From assembly GCF_963675165.1 (NCBI RefSeq), contig NC_087377.1, positions 6,961,122 to 7,025,121 on the forward strand: a DNA stretch of 64,000 nt, written 5' to 3'. The position numbers and the translations under genes were made by a program. The notes beneath the pieces were generated by a model. The model was not told where the DNA came from. It was given only the letters and a program-made list of their open reading frames with translations, and ran no database searches. The stretch is from Halichondria panicea. Taxonomy: Eukaryota; Porifera; Demospongiae; Suberitida; Halichondriidae. Below, in pieces: positions 46,382 through 58,199 of this stretch. Positions within the stretch are counted from its first letter, which is position 1. Each line of letters opens with the position of its first letter.

Positions 46382-48205
46382 TCAAGAAAGAAGAAAATTG
46401 ATTCTTCCAGGATCTGTACATGTAGTTCAGTGTATATAATATCTATCATAAAACTGAGAAGAAAAGACTTGTGTACATGCATATTGTTATCTATATTGTT
46501 TTAGATCCCATTTGAGTGTATTTAGCAGTGAACTATGAGCTATAGTACCGGTGTAGAAGCGATATGGGGCTCCCCCCCCCCCCCCCGGTGTCATAAAATG
46601 TTAGGCCCCCCATGAGATTGGGCACCCCGGGCCTAGAATTTTAACATTTTAGGCCCCCCATTAACAGCGCAACAGCGGTAACATACACCAATACAGTCTT
46701 CTATGGTCTTCACAGTCTATACGGTGCCAGTTACTGAATGCAGCTCTCCTCACACACACACATTTCATGCATGTACAGTAGTATACCACTGGTCTCACAG
46801 CCATCACACTGCACCATGTCATTCTATGAATCAGGCCTCATGCAGCACGAAGCACATGCATAGGTGCCAACTGTCCCGAATTGGTCAGGACTGTCCAAGA
46901 TTACCCTTGTCCCGAAAGGAAACTGCTATTGTGATTCCACCATGATACAACAGTTTCTCTCTTGACTTCTATTTATGATTCCACATTACTTGAGAGCTGA
47001 GCCAGTGATGCTATTGGAGCATCCCCACAACAATTTACATCTTCTATATGTATAGGAAAACATGGAGGAAGATATGAATTGTTGTCTTTGCACTGAAATT
47101 GTGTGCTTTATACTTTTTTGTTCTGAAATTTGTCTGAGAAAGTAAGCACGAAGTTGCAAATATGGCGATAGCTATGCAACAACATCGATTGTCTTACAGG
47201 CAGATCCAACATTGCAGAGCTGCATCAAAGCATTTAACTCTTATAGGTAAAGCATGAGTAACTTGAAAGGTAAAAGCATGAGTAACTTGAAAGGTAAATC
47301 TTCCTTCATTTTGAATTCCATGATAGAATAATAATGCAAACATTTTTGCTACTTTGATACAGAGTCTTTGCATGCATGCAGTCTCTTTGATGCTTTGTAA
47401 ACACTGTTTGCGTGTGGGTGGATTCAATAGTAAATTTATTAGTAAAACTCTTTGTAATTTATCAATTAACCTTTTGTACTATAGTCACCCACGTGGTTGA
47501 TTAAACTATTTAGAGAGAGAAATCGCCATCACAACTCTAGGCTCATACGAGGAGCACTGATCTTACTGAGATGGCATCAAACAAGTGTCTGGAAGCAAGT
47601 AGATTTGCCAGAGCCGGTCGGTACTGACAGAAAAACACCTACCACTCTACCACAGTACAAAAGAAGACAAAATCTGACTTTTCAACACTGGAGAGAGCTT
47701 AAGCAAGAGCAGAACAGAAGTAGAAGCCATCACAACAAAACTAGTCACTAGTCTAGGTCGTAAATGTTGTAAGTAGCTGTGTTATTTTATTAAAACTGCT
47801 GTGATTTGTGCAATGACATCATTGTAAAATATACAATATACTGACTAATTTACTAAGATATCTCGATCCCAAGAATCTTGGGGTAACTGACGCATGCGCA
47901 GACAATGTATACCAGGCCCTCTTTCTCAATTGAGAGCGGCCTGGAATCGAGGCTAGTCTAATTAGAGCTAAGCCTAGGGTTAATCGTGTCCTCCTCCCTC
48001 CTCTGGGATAGAACCTCCGGGCGACAGTTTCTCCCCCGGAGCCTGCGGTCTTAGGACAATGCCTCCGCCCCGGTGGTTTCGTCCTAGGACAGAATCCCCG
48101 CCCCCAGGATATATCATCCGGGTACATGTACCCTGTCAAAACCTGTCAAGGCTTTAGTATATATAATAAGCTGCATGCGAAATGTATAGACTGTTAGCAA
48201 TCAGA
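46382..48205. other. Intergenic stretch with low-complexity and repeat ends
   Basis: A C run lies at about 46573-46587, with AATGTTAGGCCCCCC and ACATTTTAGGCCCCCC as short direct copies. A solitary TAGCCTCG-type end is at about 47890-47957. GC-rich GTCCTAGGACAGAA occurs near 48082, and the same words recur at 51870-51884 on the far side of the Ginger-like block, so they may be its edge. No gene is supported. Confidence 0.45.
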
Positions 48206-49681
48206 ATGGCTACTCAACAAGAGTATGAGGACATACTGCTGTACAAGACTGCTGCCAGCAATGCTGGCCAGAAGAAATACAGAGACGGGCTTTCCACTAA
48301 TGACAAGAGAAGTATAAGAGACAAAGTTCAAAGATATGCTCTGCAGCAACAATGCTTATACCTGCCTGAGAAGGACAGCACTGGCATGCATAGAATGAGA
48401 AGAGTTATGGTGAAGCAAGAGGATAAAAGCAGGATACTAAACATGTGCCACGATGGACTGGATGGAATGCATTTTGGGAGAGACAAGACCTATGGAAAGG
48501 TATATCTTATAAAGTATAATTATATCTGTTTCATGCATGTAGGTTGCTCAGGATTTCTACTGGAAAGGCCTACATGCTGACGTCATACAGCTCTGCAAGC
48601 ACTGCGACAAATGCCAATGAACGAATCACCAACTGCAGAAGCCCAGAGCAGAACTACATCCCATCCCTGTGACAAAGGTCTGGTACAGAGTTGGTATTGA
48701 CTTGGTAGGACCTCTACCTGAAACAAGCTCTGGAAACAAGTACATTATCACGCTCTCAGATTATTTCTCTAAGTGGCCTGAGGCTGCCCCACTCCCATCA
48801 AAATCAGCAGAAGGTGTAGCAAAATTTCTGTTTGACACATTTTGCAGGCATGGGTGGCCAAAAGTGATTCAATCAGACCAAGGAAGAGAGTTTGTCAACG
48901 AAATCAACACCCGACTTTTTCAGTTGACTGACATACAGCACTGCGTATCAAGTGCTTACCACCTGTCCCACAAACAAATGGCCTTGATGAACGCTTCAAC
49001 CAGACTCTAGTGAACACTCTCAGGAAGGTAATCGATTCTAGTACTGATGACTGGGATCAGCATCTCTCTGCTGCTCTTTATGCCTATCGCATATCAAAAC
49101 AGGTAAAATTTTAATTATTATATCATGCATGCATATATTATTTTTTGATTGTAGGCGTTATCAAAGTACACACCCTTTTTCCTAATGTTCAATCGCCACC
49201 CGCGGATATGGATCAACGAGATGGTGCCGACGCTATAGAAGATAGAGGAGATGCTGACCAATTGAGTGGAGAGGAGACTGAAAATGAAGAAGACGGAGAA
49301 GACATGGATGGAATTCTCCGAAGGTTGATGGAAATTCGTGACCGCTGTCACTTCAATGCCAAGGAGAACATTGCTGCAGTGCTGCACAGCAAAAACAGAA
49401 GCAGCAGTATGACAACAAGCATATTACTTTTTGAAGGTATTATTTTATATAGCAAACTTTAGCTTATTTTTTGCCATTTTTGTCGTAGAGTTATCCAGTT
49501 GGCAGCAGTGTCATGCTAAAGAATTCTCATCGAATGGGAGGGAAAATGGAATGCACCTGGAAAGGTCCATATGTTGTCCATAAGATCCTTGACAAGGGTA
49601 GATACGAGTTGCAGTCTGGGAGCGGCAAAGTATTGAAACAGTGTTACAATGGGGTACTGCTAAAGGAATACTACTCTCCAG
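48206..49681 (+). pseudogene. Ginger/GIN-type integrase-like transposase with introns
   Basis: Exons: 48206-48499, 48543-49102, 49155 to about 49436, and 49489-49681. Seen in order: a zinc-binding integrase N-terminal region (CHDGLDGMHFGRDKT, then FYWKGLHADVIQLCKHCDKC); an in-frame TGA at 48618-48620; the core VGIDLVGPLPE (first Asp), VIQSDQGREF (second Asp) and, in a shifted frame after about 48965, DERFNQTL (Glu); then SKYTPFFLMFNRHPR. The third exon shifts frame again before QQKQKQQYDNKH. A GPY/F-type segment (CTWKGPYVVHKIL) ends the integrase. An intron-bearing integrase without RT or LTRs fits a Ginger-type DNA transposon or a gene derived from one. The stop and frame shifts make it a pseudogene. 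Confidence 0.72.
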
Positions 49682-49754
49682 GTAAAGTGTGGCTAGCAAT
49701 AACCTCCTTCTGTCGTGTTCCTTGCTATACAATTATGCTTAAAACATTTTACAG

Positions 49755-50237
49755 AAACCAACGATGAAGAAAACACTCTTCCTGGCTCTGAAGACAACCA
49801 CTCTTCTCCAGTCAAATCACCTCCTAAGAATAAACAAATGCCTGACGTACCCTCTCAAAATCCTGACCTACCCTCTCAAAAGCCTGATGTACCCTCTCAA
49901 AATCCTGACCTACCCTCTCAAAAGCCTGATGTACCCTCTCAAAATCCTGACCTACCCTCTCAAAAGCCTGATGTACCCTCTCAAAAGCCTGACCTACCCT
50001 CTCAAAAGCCTGATGTACCCTCTCAAAAGCCTGACCTACCCTCTCAAAAGCCTGATGTACCCTCTCAAAAGCCTGCATGATGTACCCTCTCAAAAGCCTA
50101 ACATACCCTCTTAAAAGCCTGACCTACCCTCTCAAAAGCCTGACCTACCCTCTCAAAAGCAAGATAAGCAGGATAAGCGTCCTCTTGACACAAAAGATCC
50201 TTGCAAGTCACCTCCTAGGAAGAAACAAAAGAGTCAG
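49755..50237 (+). pseudogene. Linker exon of the Ginger-like locus with PDVPSQK/PDLPSQK repeats
   Basis: The acceptor precedes 49755 and phase 1 matches the exon before. It reads NTLPGSEDNHSS, then at least 13 alternating heptads PDVPSQK/N and PDLPSQK. An inserted CATGATG-like slip ends the frame at 50078-50080; further repeats and a basic end (SPPRKKQKSQ) follow in the original frame up to the donor at 50237. It probably forms a flexible linker between the integrase and protease parts. The antisense ORF here is an artefact of the repeat. Confidence 0.6.
49842..50160 (+). repeat. 42-bp (2 x 21-bp) coding tandem repeat
   Basis: Alternating 21-base units begin GATGTACCCTCTCAAAA or GACCTACCCTCTCAAAA, about 14-15 units in all. 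The higher-order 42-bp period comes from V/L alternation in the heptad. All six frames are partly open because of the period. Confidence 0.88.
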
Positions 50238-50335
50238 GTAATAATATTATTATGTCTATTTTCTTGGTAGAATATTCTGTATAAGCTGTGTATATATCTT
50301 GTACAATTCTTAGACTTCTGTGTATATGATTATAG

Positions 50336-51641
50336 GGAACGATGTGGCTGAAGACCCTAGATCTAAACCTCTTTGACAAACAAGTGTTGAGTGCAATAGG
50401 TGGTATGCTCTCCGACAAGCATATGCGTGCATCCCACCAGTTATTATCGATGCAATTCCTTAAGTTTGAAGGCTGCTATAATACTCTCTTGGCCCAATTA
50501 AAGGCATTTCCACCAGTTTCCAATAATCAAGGCCCAGGTAAGACAACGTTTATGTAATTATGATAATTTTACTTGTACACATGCAGCTGTGCAAATCTTC
50601 TTTGTTGAAGAACGACAGCACTGGATTGCCACTTCTCTGTTTAAAGGGTGAACTGTATTTGTACGACAGCTGCTTCAATCATAGATTGAAGAGTTAGAGG
50701 GATAGGAAACGGTTTGTATCTCGAGTAACATCCGCGCTACGCTGCGGTTTAATCGAGGCCATCATAACAATATCTATTTCTACACTCAGTGCATAATAAA
50801 CTACAAGTAACTGTGCTTAGTCCGTGCAACTCACTTATATTTCAAGGTCTATACCTATTGTAGTAGTCATAACCAGCACGCTTACACGTTATATGTTCCA
50901 ATAGCTCTAAAATAGCCTTGGGAACATATAACTTTATTGGAAAGTCTCTTTTTACTGGGTGTGGTCAGACATTAGCAAGTACTACACGTGGCTCATGGAC
51001 TAGGCGTGTTATAAATTGCTGAAAGAGATGATGTCTCGAGGAAACACAGCTTTGGGAGTTACCTGGCAAAAATGTGCTTAATAGCCTCGTTCATAGGGCG
51101 TAGCGCGGATAATTTTCGAGGCTCCACTGCAGATTCAATGTAAAATCATCACGTGCACCACTCCGTTTCCTATCCCTCTAACTCTTCAATCTATGCTTCA
51201 ATGGAACGCTTTCCCCAAGTACTGAGCTCCAGATAGCACAAGTGTATAGCCCATTAATTCAATGCAATGGGCTGTTGATTTCTGTGGTGGCTCTCCAGCA
51301 GCAAGAGGGTGCTAACAACTGCGAACTATTTAGCATTGCTGCTGCATATCACGCTGCAATAAACGATAATGTGGATTCTCTAGTGTTTGATGAGGCCAAA
51401 ATGAGAGCACATCTCATTAAGTGCTTTGAGAAAGCCCACGGTTCCCTCGCACAAAGAAAACGATGCCCAAAAGACCAACACCACAAACCATTGCCATTAC
51501 AATAATTATACTGCATGTGCAAGAGACCGGACTCTTTTGAGCATGTGTGACAAATGTAGTGAGTGGTATCACTATCGCTGTGCCAAAATTCGCAAAGAAC
51601 CAGTAGGTAATTGGTTTTGTTCTGGTTGTATCACTTTATGA
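50336..51641 (+). pseudogene. Ulp1/C48-like protease and PHD finger part of the Ginger-like locus
   Basis: Exon 50336-50537 reads WLKTLDLNLFDKQVLSAIGGML, then an exon from 50587 reads VQIFFVEERQHWIAT (candidate catalytic His) and LYLYDSC (Asp). It is interrupted by an inserted element (about 50680-51193). It resumes with STELQIAQVY, VVALQQQEGANNCELFSIA (Gln and Cys positions of a Ulp1-type protease) and MRAHLIKCFEKAHGS. After a frame change, a PHD-type zinc finger (MCDKCSEWYHYRCAK and NWFCSGC) ends at 51641. The layout integrase, Ulp1-like protease, PHD is one I associate with Ginger-type transposons. Catalytic assignments rest on spacing only. Confidence 0.65.
50680..51193. mobile_element. 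Non-autonomous element nested in the protease exon, 9-bp target duplication
   Basis: TAGATTGAAGAGTTAGAGGG at the left is mirrored by CCCTCTAACTCTTCAATCTA at the right (arms about 31 bases). TGCTTCAAT flanks both sides (50671-50679 and 51194-51202). Removing it brings the two halves of the protease motif region together, which fixes the order of insertion. Confidence 0.82.
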
Positions 51642-52732
51642 TTTGTGCACTTTTGATTATATTTATTGTACTTCTTTCTCTTGCATTGTTGTATATATAT
51701 TGAGTATTGAGATCTATAACATAATAGATACAGCATCTATTGCATCTAGTTAGGCTTTGTCTATGGCAGTTTACTTCGTAGCCTAGACTAGTCCTCTCAG
51801 ATTACCTGTGGACTGACTTTCACCTGCACCGCAGAATGGGGGAGCTCTGGTCCTGGGGTAGGAGCTTTTGTCCTAGGACAGAAACTCCGGGGGAGGAAAT
51901 ATCCTAAGGACGGAACCCCCCCCGGAGCTCCTGTCCTGGGGGAGGCCGTGTCCTGTGACACCGGCCTCAAATCAATCGTTCACAACCTTTTGTATGAGGT
52001 CATTCCTGTACTGCACTTGTATTGCATTGTGCATTGTGCTGACGTGGAAACAAAACCATTAACCAAGAATGTTAGCTTTTAGTACTCATAACTTATGTCA
52101 ACAAATAAGTGCATGCATTCCCATTTGAGTACATGTATCATTTTTATAATGAGAATATAAGCATGGACACCTCTTAAAAAGACAACCTCCTTTAAAGGCA
52201 GCACTCAGTAAAGTAACACATTATTCATATGCAGTCATGCAAATGCACTAAGTAGGTTGCGTAAACGCAGTGTAGTACATGTATATGCATGATGAAAGTC
52301 TGTTTTGTAGCCTCTTCAAACTGTATAATAGGTCTATTACACACTTTTATTGACATCACTACCGGGGGTATATACCTTTGATAGCAAATATAGTATTCCT
52401 TTATCATTTAAGGTGTAAATATTATTGTGTGTGTGTTTCAGTTGTCCATTCTGGTGAGGTACGTACAATGCACAATACATGTAGATCAAACCAAGCACAT
52501 ACAGTTACAGTTACTTCTAATACCAGGGCCACTAACAATTAATGGTATTTCACACACAAAGCTATTGGTGGGTGTAGTTTCCTGGCATTGAAACGCGAAT
52601 ACTAAAAGTTAAACCCATGAAAATTTCTGCTGAGAGGGCTCTGTAGTCATGCAAATAGTGAAAATGTGTACCGGCGAAAATTTCCCGCTATGGTATACAA
52701 ATGTGTGTGATAAAAATAAATGTGGAAATCTG
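51642..52732. other. GC-rich edge and receptor-flank duplicate
   Basis: Bases 51830-51960 are GC-rich with GTCCTAGGACAGAA. From 51962 onward the sequence (GCCTCAAATCAATCG, CTGACGTGGAAAC and so on) matches 62370-62640 and, in reverse, 35930-36170. The junction at 51961 probably marks the right edge of the Ginger-like insertion. No gene is supported. Confidence 0.5.
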
Positions 52733-53831
52733 TCAGTTAACGTTAACATAATTTGCACGACTTGCTTTTCCCTGAGGCAACACTCCTCGTACTCATGAAC
52801 TGGCTCAATACTTTCATACTCTCCCTCTGTTGCTGCCGGGGCTTGTGAGTCATCGATCCTTTGTCCCCGTGGTTTCTTTGTCTGCTCATAAGCAATGTTT
52901 CTCGTCAGTACTGGAGCATAAGCTTCGTTGGGCTGCTCAATTCCTGCAAATGTTGATGACCAATCCACTATTCCATCTGACTCTGGAACCTCAACTGTGT
53001 TGAGAAGAAGTGACATAAAAAATTTTTTAACTAATGATATCACCTTTTTGTTTTCTCTTCACAATAACCACGGCTACAACAATAGCTACGGTGACTATCA
53101 GGAGAAGCAGTACCACGACCACGGTTATGATACCTTTATAACAGACAAAATACAATGTGCAGCCAGCCATAAATTGCCACCATTCACCTGCTATTAGTAC
53201 TATCATGGGCGATGGAACTGGAGTTCCAGTAGTATCAGGAGGTGATTGTGTAGGGGGAGGAGCTGCAACAGAGTGCATACAATTCTGAAACTAACTCTGG
53301 GCTTACTAGTTGGTAGCTCCAATTGACTAATGAAGGATACCTTCCCATCAAAAATGGTCTCACCAGAATCACTGTTCCAAGTGTACACTACCACATAAAC
53401 ATCGGAAGTGGCATTAAGAGTGACAGTGGTTCTGTCATTAGGTGGTTCAATAAAACCAATCATCACGATCGGATCAAGAGAGGTTGGAGAGTTTTAGATT
53501 GAAACAACGCTAGACAACTCTGGCCAGTGAGTGCAGGTCACTTCAGCACTTCCATTTGATAGTTTAGTGACAGTGATGCCCTCAGAATTAGGTGGAGAAT
53601 TCGGTTCAGTGGAAGATTCTGAGGAAATGGGAACCCAACAACAATAATTAATACTTAGGCTCATAATTATACTATAATAATTATACGGTCGGTATAGCGT
53701 TTAATTGTTCATTAATTTTTACAGTTTTTAATTGAATTTTCGATGATATAGGTTTAAATGACCACACCCCTTACAATACCAAGGTTCGAAGTCAATCAGC
53801 GAAAATAAAGCACTAGGGTATTGCACGTATA

Positions 53832-54374
53832 TAGCCTAGCCTCGATCCCAGGCCGATTAAAATACGGCCTGGTTTCTATTGCATGGGTGATAGTGCACAA
53901 GCGCGAACTGAGTTACCCAGAATCTGGGTAACTCGTATACTTTAGTAAATCTTTGTAAAATTATACCGTAAACTAGTTTGTTTAATTTTAACAAATATTT
54001 GTCTCCTGTGAAGCTATGGCTTATGCTCTCTATTGCGTTGTCGAGAAGACTTGCTAGCTAGCTGTGACCCCTAGGTGTTGTCGAGAAGGCTTGCACACTA
54101 GTCTGAAGCCAGAAGAAGTTCTCATTTGTACAGAAACCAAGTTCAAAACATCACGACCATCCAACCATCATAGAGGTAAATGAGAGCCTCTTCTGGTTTC
54201 AGACTAGTGTGCAAGCCTTCTCGACAACACCATGGAGTGCCACAGCTAGCTAGCTAGGCTATAAAGCTTCATATACATACATTGTAAGTAGATAGTACGT
54301 GGGCGTGTATGGACCACGCCTATGATTAATTACACATGCAATAGATACTGTCAATCGGCCTGGATTCGAGGCTA
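53832..54374. mobile_element. TAGCCTCG (MULE-like) element with 9-bp target duplication, third clear copy
   Basis: GCACGTATA flanks it at 53823-53831 and 54375-54383. The left end reads TAGCCTAGCCTCGATCCC (a TAGCC stutter) and the right end CGGCCTGGATTCGAGGCTA. Inside is an inverted pair of GTGTTGTCGAGAAGGCTTGC-type blocks (about 54075 and 54215). It lies in an intron of the broken - strand receptor. Confidence 0.82.
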
Positions 54375-54516
54375 GCACGTATACAACACTGACACTAAAT
54401 ATTGTCGACTTAAATTGATCGTCGGCCACTATAGACAACACTTATTATTACTCACCATTGCTTAAAAACGTAGTTTCATCGTCGGCCACTATAGAAATGG
54501 GCATTCTAGGTACAAA

Positions 54517-55075
54517 ATCCGACTAGAAAAACATTTGCAATGTGAAAAATTGCTAGGATTGGCCAGGGGAACCACAAAAAAGCGTGGGAACAAGAAATCA
54601 GACGAGAGCATAACTCCAATCCGTTACAACGTCAATCACATGTATACTGGTAGTTTTCCCATGTTTTCCCAGCCAATATGCCACGCAATTTTTACTGGTG
54701 GAGTGATGACCAATCCCTATATATTATATTTATTATACATCCATTTTAGAATGTGGGGCACATAATCATGATGATTTGTGATAAATTGATGTTCCTAATA
54801 CATGCAGTGTTGAGCACAGGTACACACAGTCCATCCATGCGTAGTAACATGCACGGACCGTACTGGTGACTGCATGGAATGATGTGGTGGATGGAAGCTG
54901 ATAGGTGGATCTGGAACACAGTCTATTATTTAATATACTATGTATTGTACATGTTCATGACGTTGTAACGGATTGGAGTTATGCTCTCGTCTGATTTCTT
55001 GTTCCCACGCTTTTTTGTGGTTCCCCTGGCCAATCCTAGCAATTTTTCACATTGCAAATGTTTTTCTAGTCGGAT
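54517..55075. mobile_element. 559-bp element with 118-bp perfect inverted repeats
   Basis: Arms 54517-54634 and 54958-55075 read as exact reverse complements, starting ATCCGACTAGAAAAACATTT. The perfect arms point to recent insertion or gene conversion. It sits at the break in the split exon of the - strand receptor. I see no clear target duplication, and the insertion may extend to about 55945. Confidence 0.85.
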
Positions 55076-58014
55076 TCCCTTTCTTTTTCAGTACAGTTTA
55101 CGTATCATGACATGCATAAGTGGAACGTCAAGAGGCAGTACAAGAAGAGAAGACAGGACTAATCAGATATCTTCTCGAATATCTCTGGACTAATAATTAT
55201 AGTATAATGAGTAATAATTTATTGCTTGATAATTATGTTGAATTTGCGAATCAGTATTAAATGACAGCCATTTTAAGAGCATGATATCTAGCCAGTGCAT
55301 ATAGCATGCCTGTCAGAGAAAGGGAGCTAGAGCTGAACAGTGTGAAGAAAAGGAACACCTCAGGCTCTGGAAAAGCACTGCTGCACTGATTTTAGGCGCA
55401 CGGTTTATTAGCCACGCCTATCTATTATTATTGGCCACAACGCAATTGCTGAGTCATTAAAGATGGCGGAATTGTCTAGGTAAGAGAAATAGAGACTGAG
55501 AGGTCATCTGCCTTGTGGAAGCAATCGCAAATCTGAAGAAGCGCTTTGTAATCCAGGTTGTAGTCGTTTGGAAACCCTGTGCAGAATGTCCTGGAGATGG
55601 CTGTACTTGGAGTAAATGCTGGGCAAGAAACTTACTTACTTACTTACTTACTCACTTACTTACTTAGTCAGTCAGACAAAGAGCGGTGAAACGTCGAAAT
55701 AGTGCAATTTTTAAAATGAAAATATTCATTCATTAAAATGTTTATGGATTATGAAATGAGAGATACAAAGAGAGAAAAGGCTAAATAAACTATCTGTTCA
55801 GCCAGTTTCTTGATGTGGCCTTTCCCTGCAGAGATAGAACAGTTTGAACATGAGTCAAAATAATTGAAATATTGCTAAACACAGGCAAACCCACTGCCAA
55901 TCCTATGTACTAATAATAACCAGCAATAATCATATTGTTGTTCTCAAGGTCAAATGCAACCACACTGTACTTTCCACTAACAGCCACCGGGATGGTAAAA
56001 TTGTCACTCATATTCCGTCGAATTGGCACTAGTCTTATGCTTTGAAAATCCAACTCTCCATCAATGATACGTATCACACACACAAGAGCTCCGGGAGAGA
56101 GGGTACCTTCAACATACTCAATACTTGCACAGTTTTTTTTAGGGCAAACGTCTACAATCAAATTTTGAACATCAGTTGTTCCTGTGGAAAACAAAATCAA
56201 CTTTGTAACACTGCCATACTGAATAACACGACTTACTGATTAGCATGTCCTTGAATATGAGGCGCACACCCGTGATCGAAGTAAGCGTCACAGAGATTAT
56301 GATTATTCGGTCAGTGGGAAGAGAGATATTTATCATTTGGAGATCTTCGATGGTCTTATTGAAGGGTGGTGATATGTCAGAGGTCACTTGGTAGGAGGTG
56401 AAGTTGGTACAGTTGGGTACCTGAGAGGTGAGCTGAATAAGTGTCTCTTACAGTCAATACGTCTCTTACCATATCACCGAGATGTATTATTTTCCTCAAC
56501 ACATTTCTTCCCTGACTGATGAGGGGAGCGACATCGTTATTATCTGTGGTAATTTCCAACCTTAAAATACGTTTAAAAAACATTCACAATACCTGTTACT
56601 GTTGTAAAGAACCCAGTGACCGGTTCACTGGATCCTCATTCCATTCCTGACTCACTAAATGGAGTCACAGTGAAGGTGAATGTATCACAGATAGTGTGGT
56701 TCTTAAGTTGTTGATAATTAAACTGCACTTGATTTTGAATCCCATTTAGAGGAGGAAGTGCAACCATCTCATTGGTGATGACCAGAGGCACCAGGGAGAT
56801 GTCCACACGATAGGCGAGGTTATTCATAGCGAAATAATTCATTACGGAGACAGTAATTTTAGTTTCACCATTCAACACCACAAGAATTACACGCTCTGAG
56901 AAAATAAGCACAGTAACTCAAGGTATACTTTCTACAATACACGCTCTGAGAAAAAAGGCCTCATTGAAAGCAACTGTGTCAAGATGTACGCTCTACAAAT
57001 AATTGTACTACTCACCAACTATCAACGTTGCATTCCTTGACAAAGTTTCACCACTCCGTGAAAATACTGAACACTGAATGACACTGTTGCTGAACTGTGA
57101 ACTGGCTGGGATGGTCAGCACTGAGGGACGACCTGCAGTGCCTCCAGCTATTCTGAATTCAGATAAAAAGTCAGGGCTAGTAGACTCAACACCATTCACA
57201 AGCCAAGCATGAGCTGATGTTCCAGGAGACAGGCACTCAAACTCTGCCAATAATCCCTCGGCTTGTACCACTGACTCAGGCTCAATTGTAAACTGCTGGG
57301 CTGTGTATACGATAAATGTAATTATCTGCATGGCTACAAATTATGGGCCATCACTCCCATCAGTCTGCCACATTCTTTTAATTACAGCCACAATCTCAAT
57401 TGTGGTAGCATTAGCCTATGAGTATCACCACCATGTGTTAATACTGGACCCAATTGCGATAAGAATAGCAAAATAATCCCAAGACCATGCATACCGTAAT
57501 ACCACGATTTAAGGGGAAACTTTTATGATTCAACAGGTAGCGTTGAAAAATTATGTTGGTATCCTGGTGTCGCATATTCCCTAATTGGAGGTAACTCCAC
57601 CTAGTCTATTTGCCTTGATTTCAGGCCTCGTACTTTCTAGTAGGCCGGCTATAATATTATCGATAATCTATAATCTATAATCGAGGCTAGGGTGTGGCTA
57701 TAATAATTTACCTCCATTTAGGATGCGACATTTGTAATCGCTACTTTTAGAGGTCAGAAAATTGCCTGAGCTCGAGGGTGTCGCATATTTGGAGCGATTT
57801 GGTTTTACGGTAGCTATACTTTATGGTTTATACTTACGTACCTTTTACAGCTATGGTGAATGTCCCCACAAACAGAAGGAATGTCAAACTAGTGTAATCA
57901 TCCATCAAAGCATAGTAGGTGTGCCAAGCTAGCTGGCTATGTAGAGTAGAAAATGAATCACTTTCAGTAGTATGACCATAGATATAGATGTAGGAGAGAC
58001 TACTTAAAGGGACT

Positions 58015-58031
58015 GGTAAAGATCACAATAG
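58015..58031. promoter_or_regulatory. GGTAAAGATCACA half-site upstream of the - strand receptor at 57905
   Basis: Half-site of the 30831-30879 palindrome, 110-126 bases before the ATG, here in the opposite orientation relative to its gene. Confidence 0.35.
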
Positions 58032-58199
58032 TAAGACACTAGTTCTACAGAAATCATGTTATGATGTACAATTACAACTTTCATTTTCAGTTTTGTACAA
58101 ATTATATTTATTATTGATACATTGTACAATCATACAACTGTGTGGGATAAAATTAAAAGCGTATAAAATCTGGTAGATTACATAGGGTAAAACTAAGTT

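Larger units (their letters stand above)
52733..57905 (-). pseudogene. Ig-FN3 receptor, - strand copy, broken by insertions
   Basis: Exons on the - strand: 57842-57905 (signal), 57016-57300 (Ig, SVVQAEGLLAEFECLSPG), 56593-56895 (FN3), 56470-56543, 56237-56420, about 55945-56181 plus 54456-54510 (one exon split), 53307-53618, 53188-53262 (stalk), 53044-53133 (membrane span ITVVVVLLLLIVTVAIVV) and 52733-52994 (tail). Damage: an in-frame TGA at 56636-56638 in the FN3 exon; about 1.4 kb of inserted DNA in the middle of an exon; a compensating pair of shifts with a TAA near 53494 in the next exon; and a one-base deletion in the tail near 52781 that removes the VNVN end. Sequence divergence from the other copies is highest here, so it is the oldest or the fastest-changing copy. 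Confidence 0.78.

Noticed and set aside
45990-46421. 130-residue ORF inside the MULE-like element as a transposase
   Set aside because: It partly translates the terminal repeat and shows no catalytic or zinc-finger motif.
49824-50114. Overlapping ORFs in other frames across the heptad repeat
   Set aside because: A 21-base period without stops opens several frames; only the frame continuous with the neighbouring exons makes sense.
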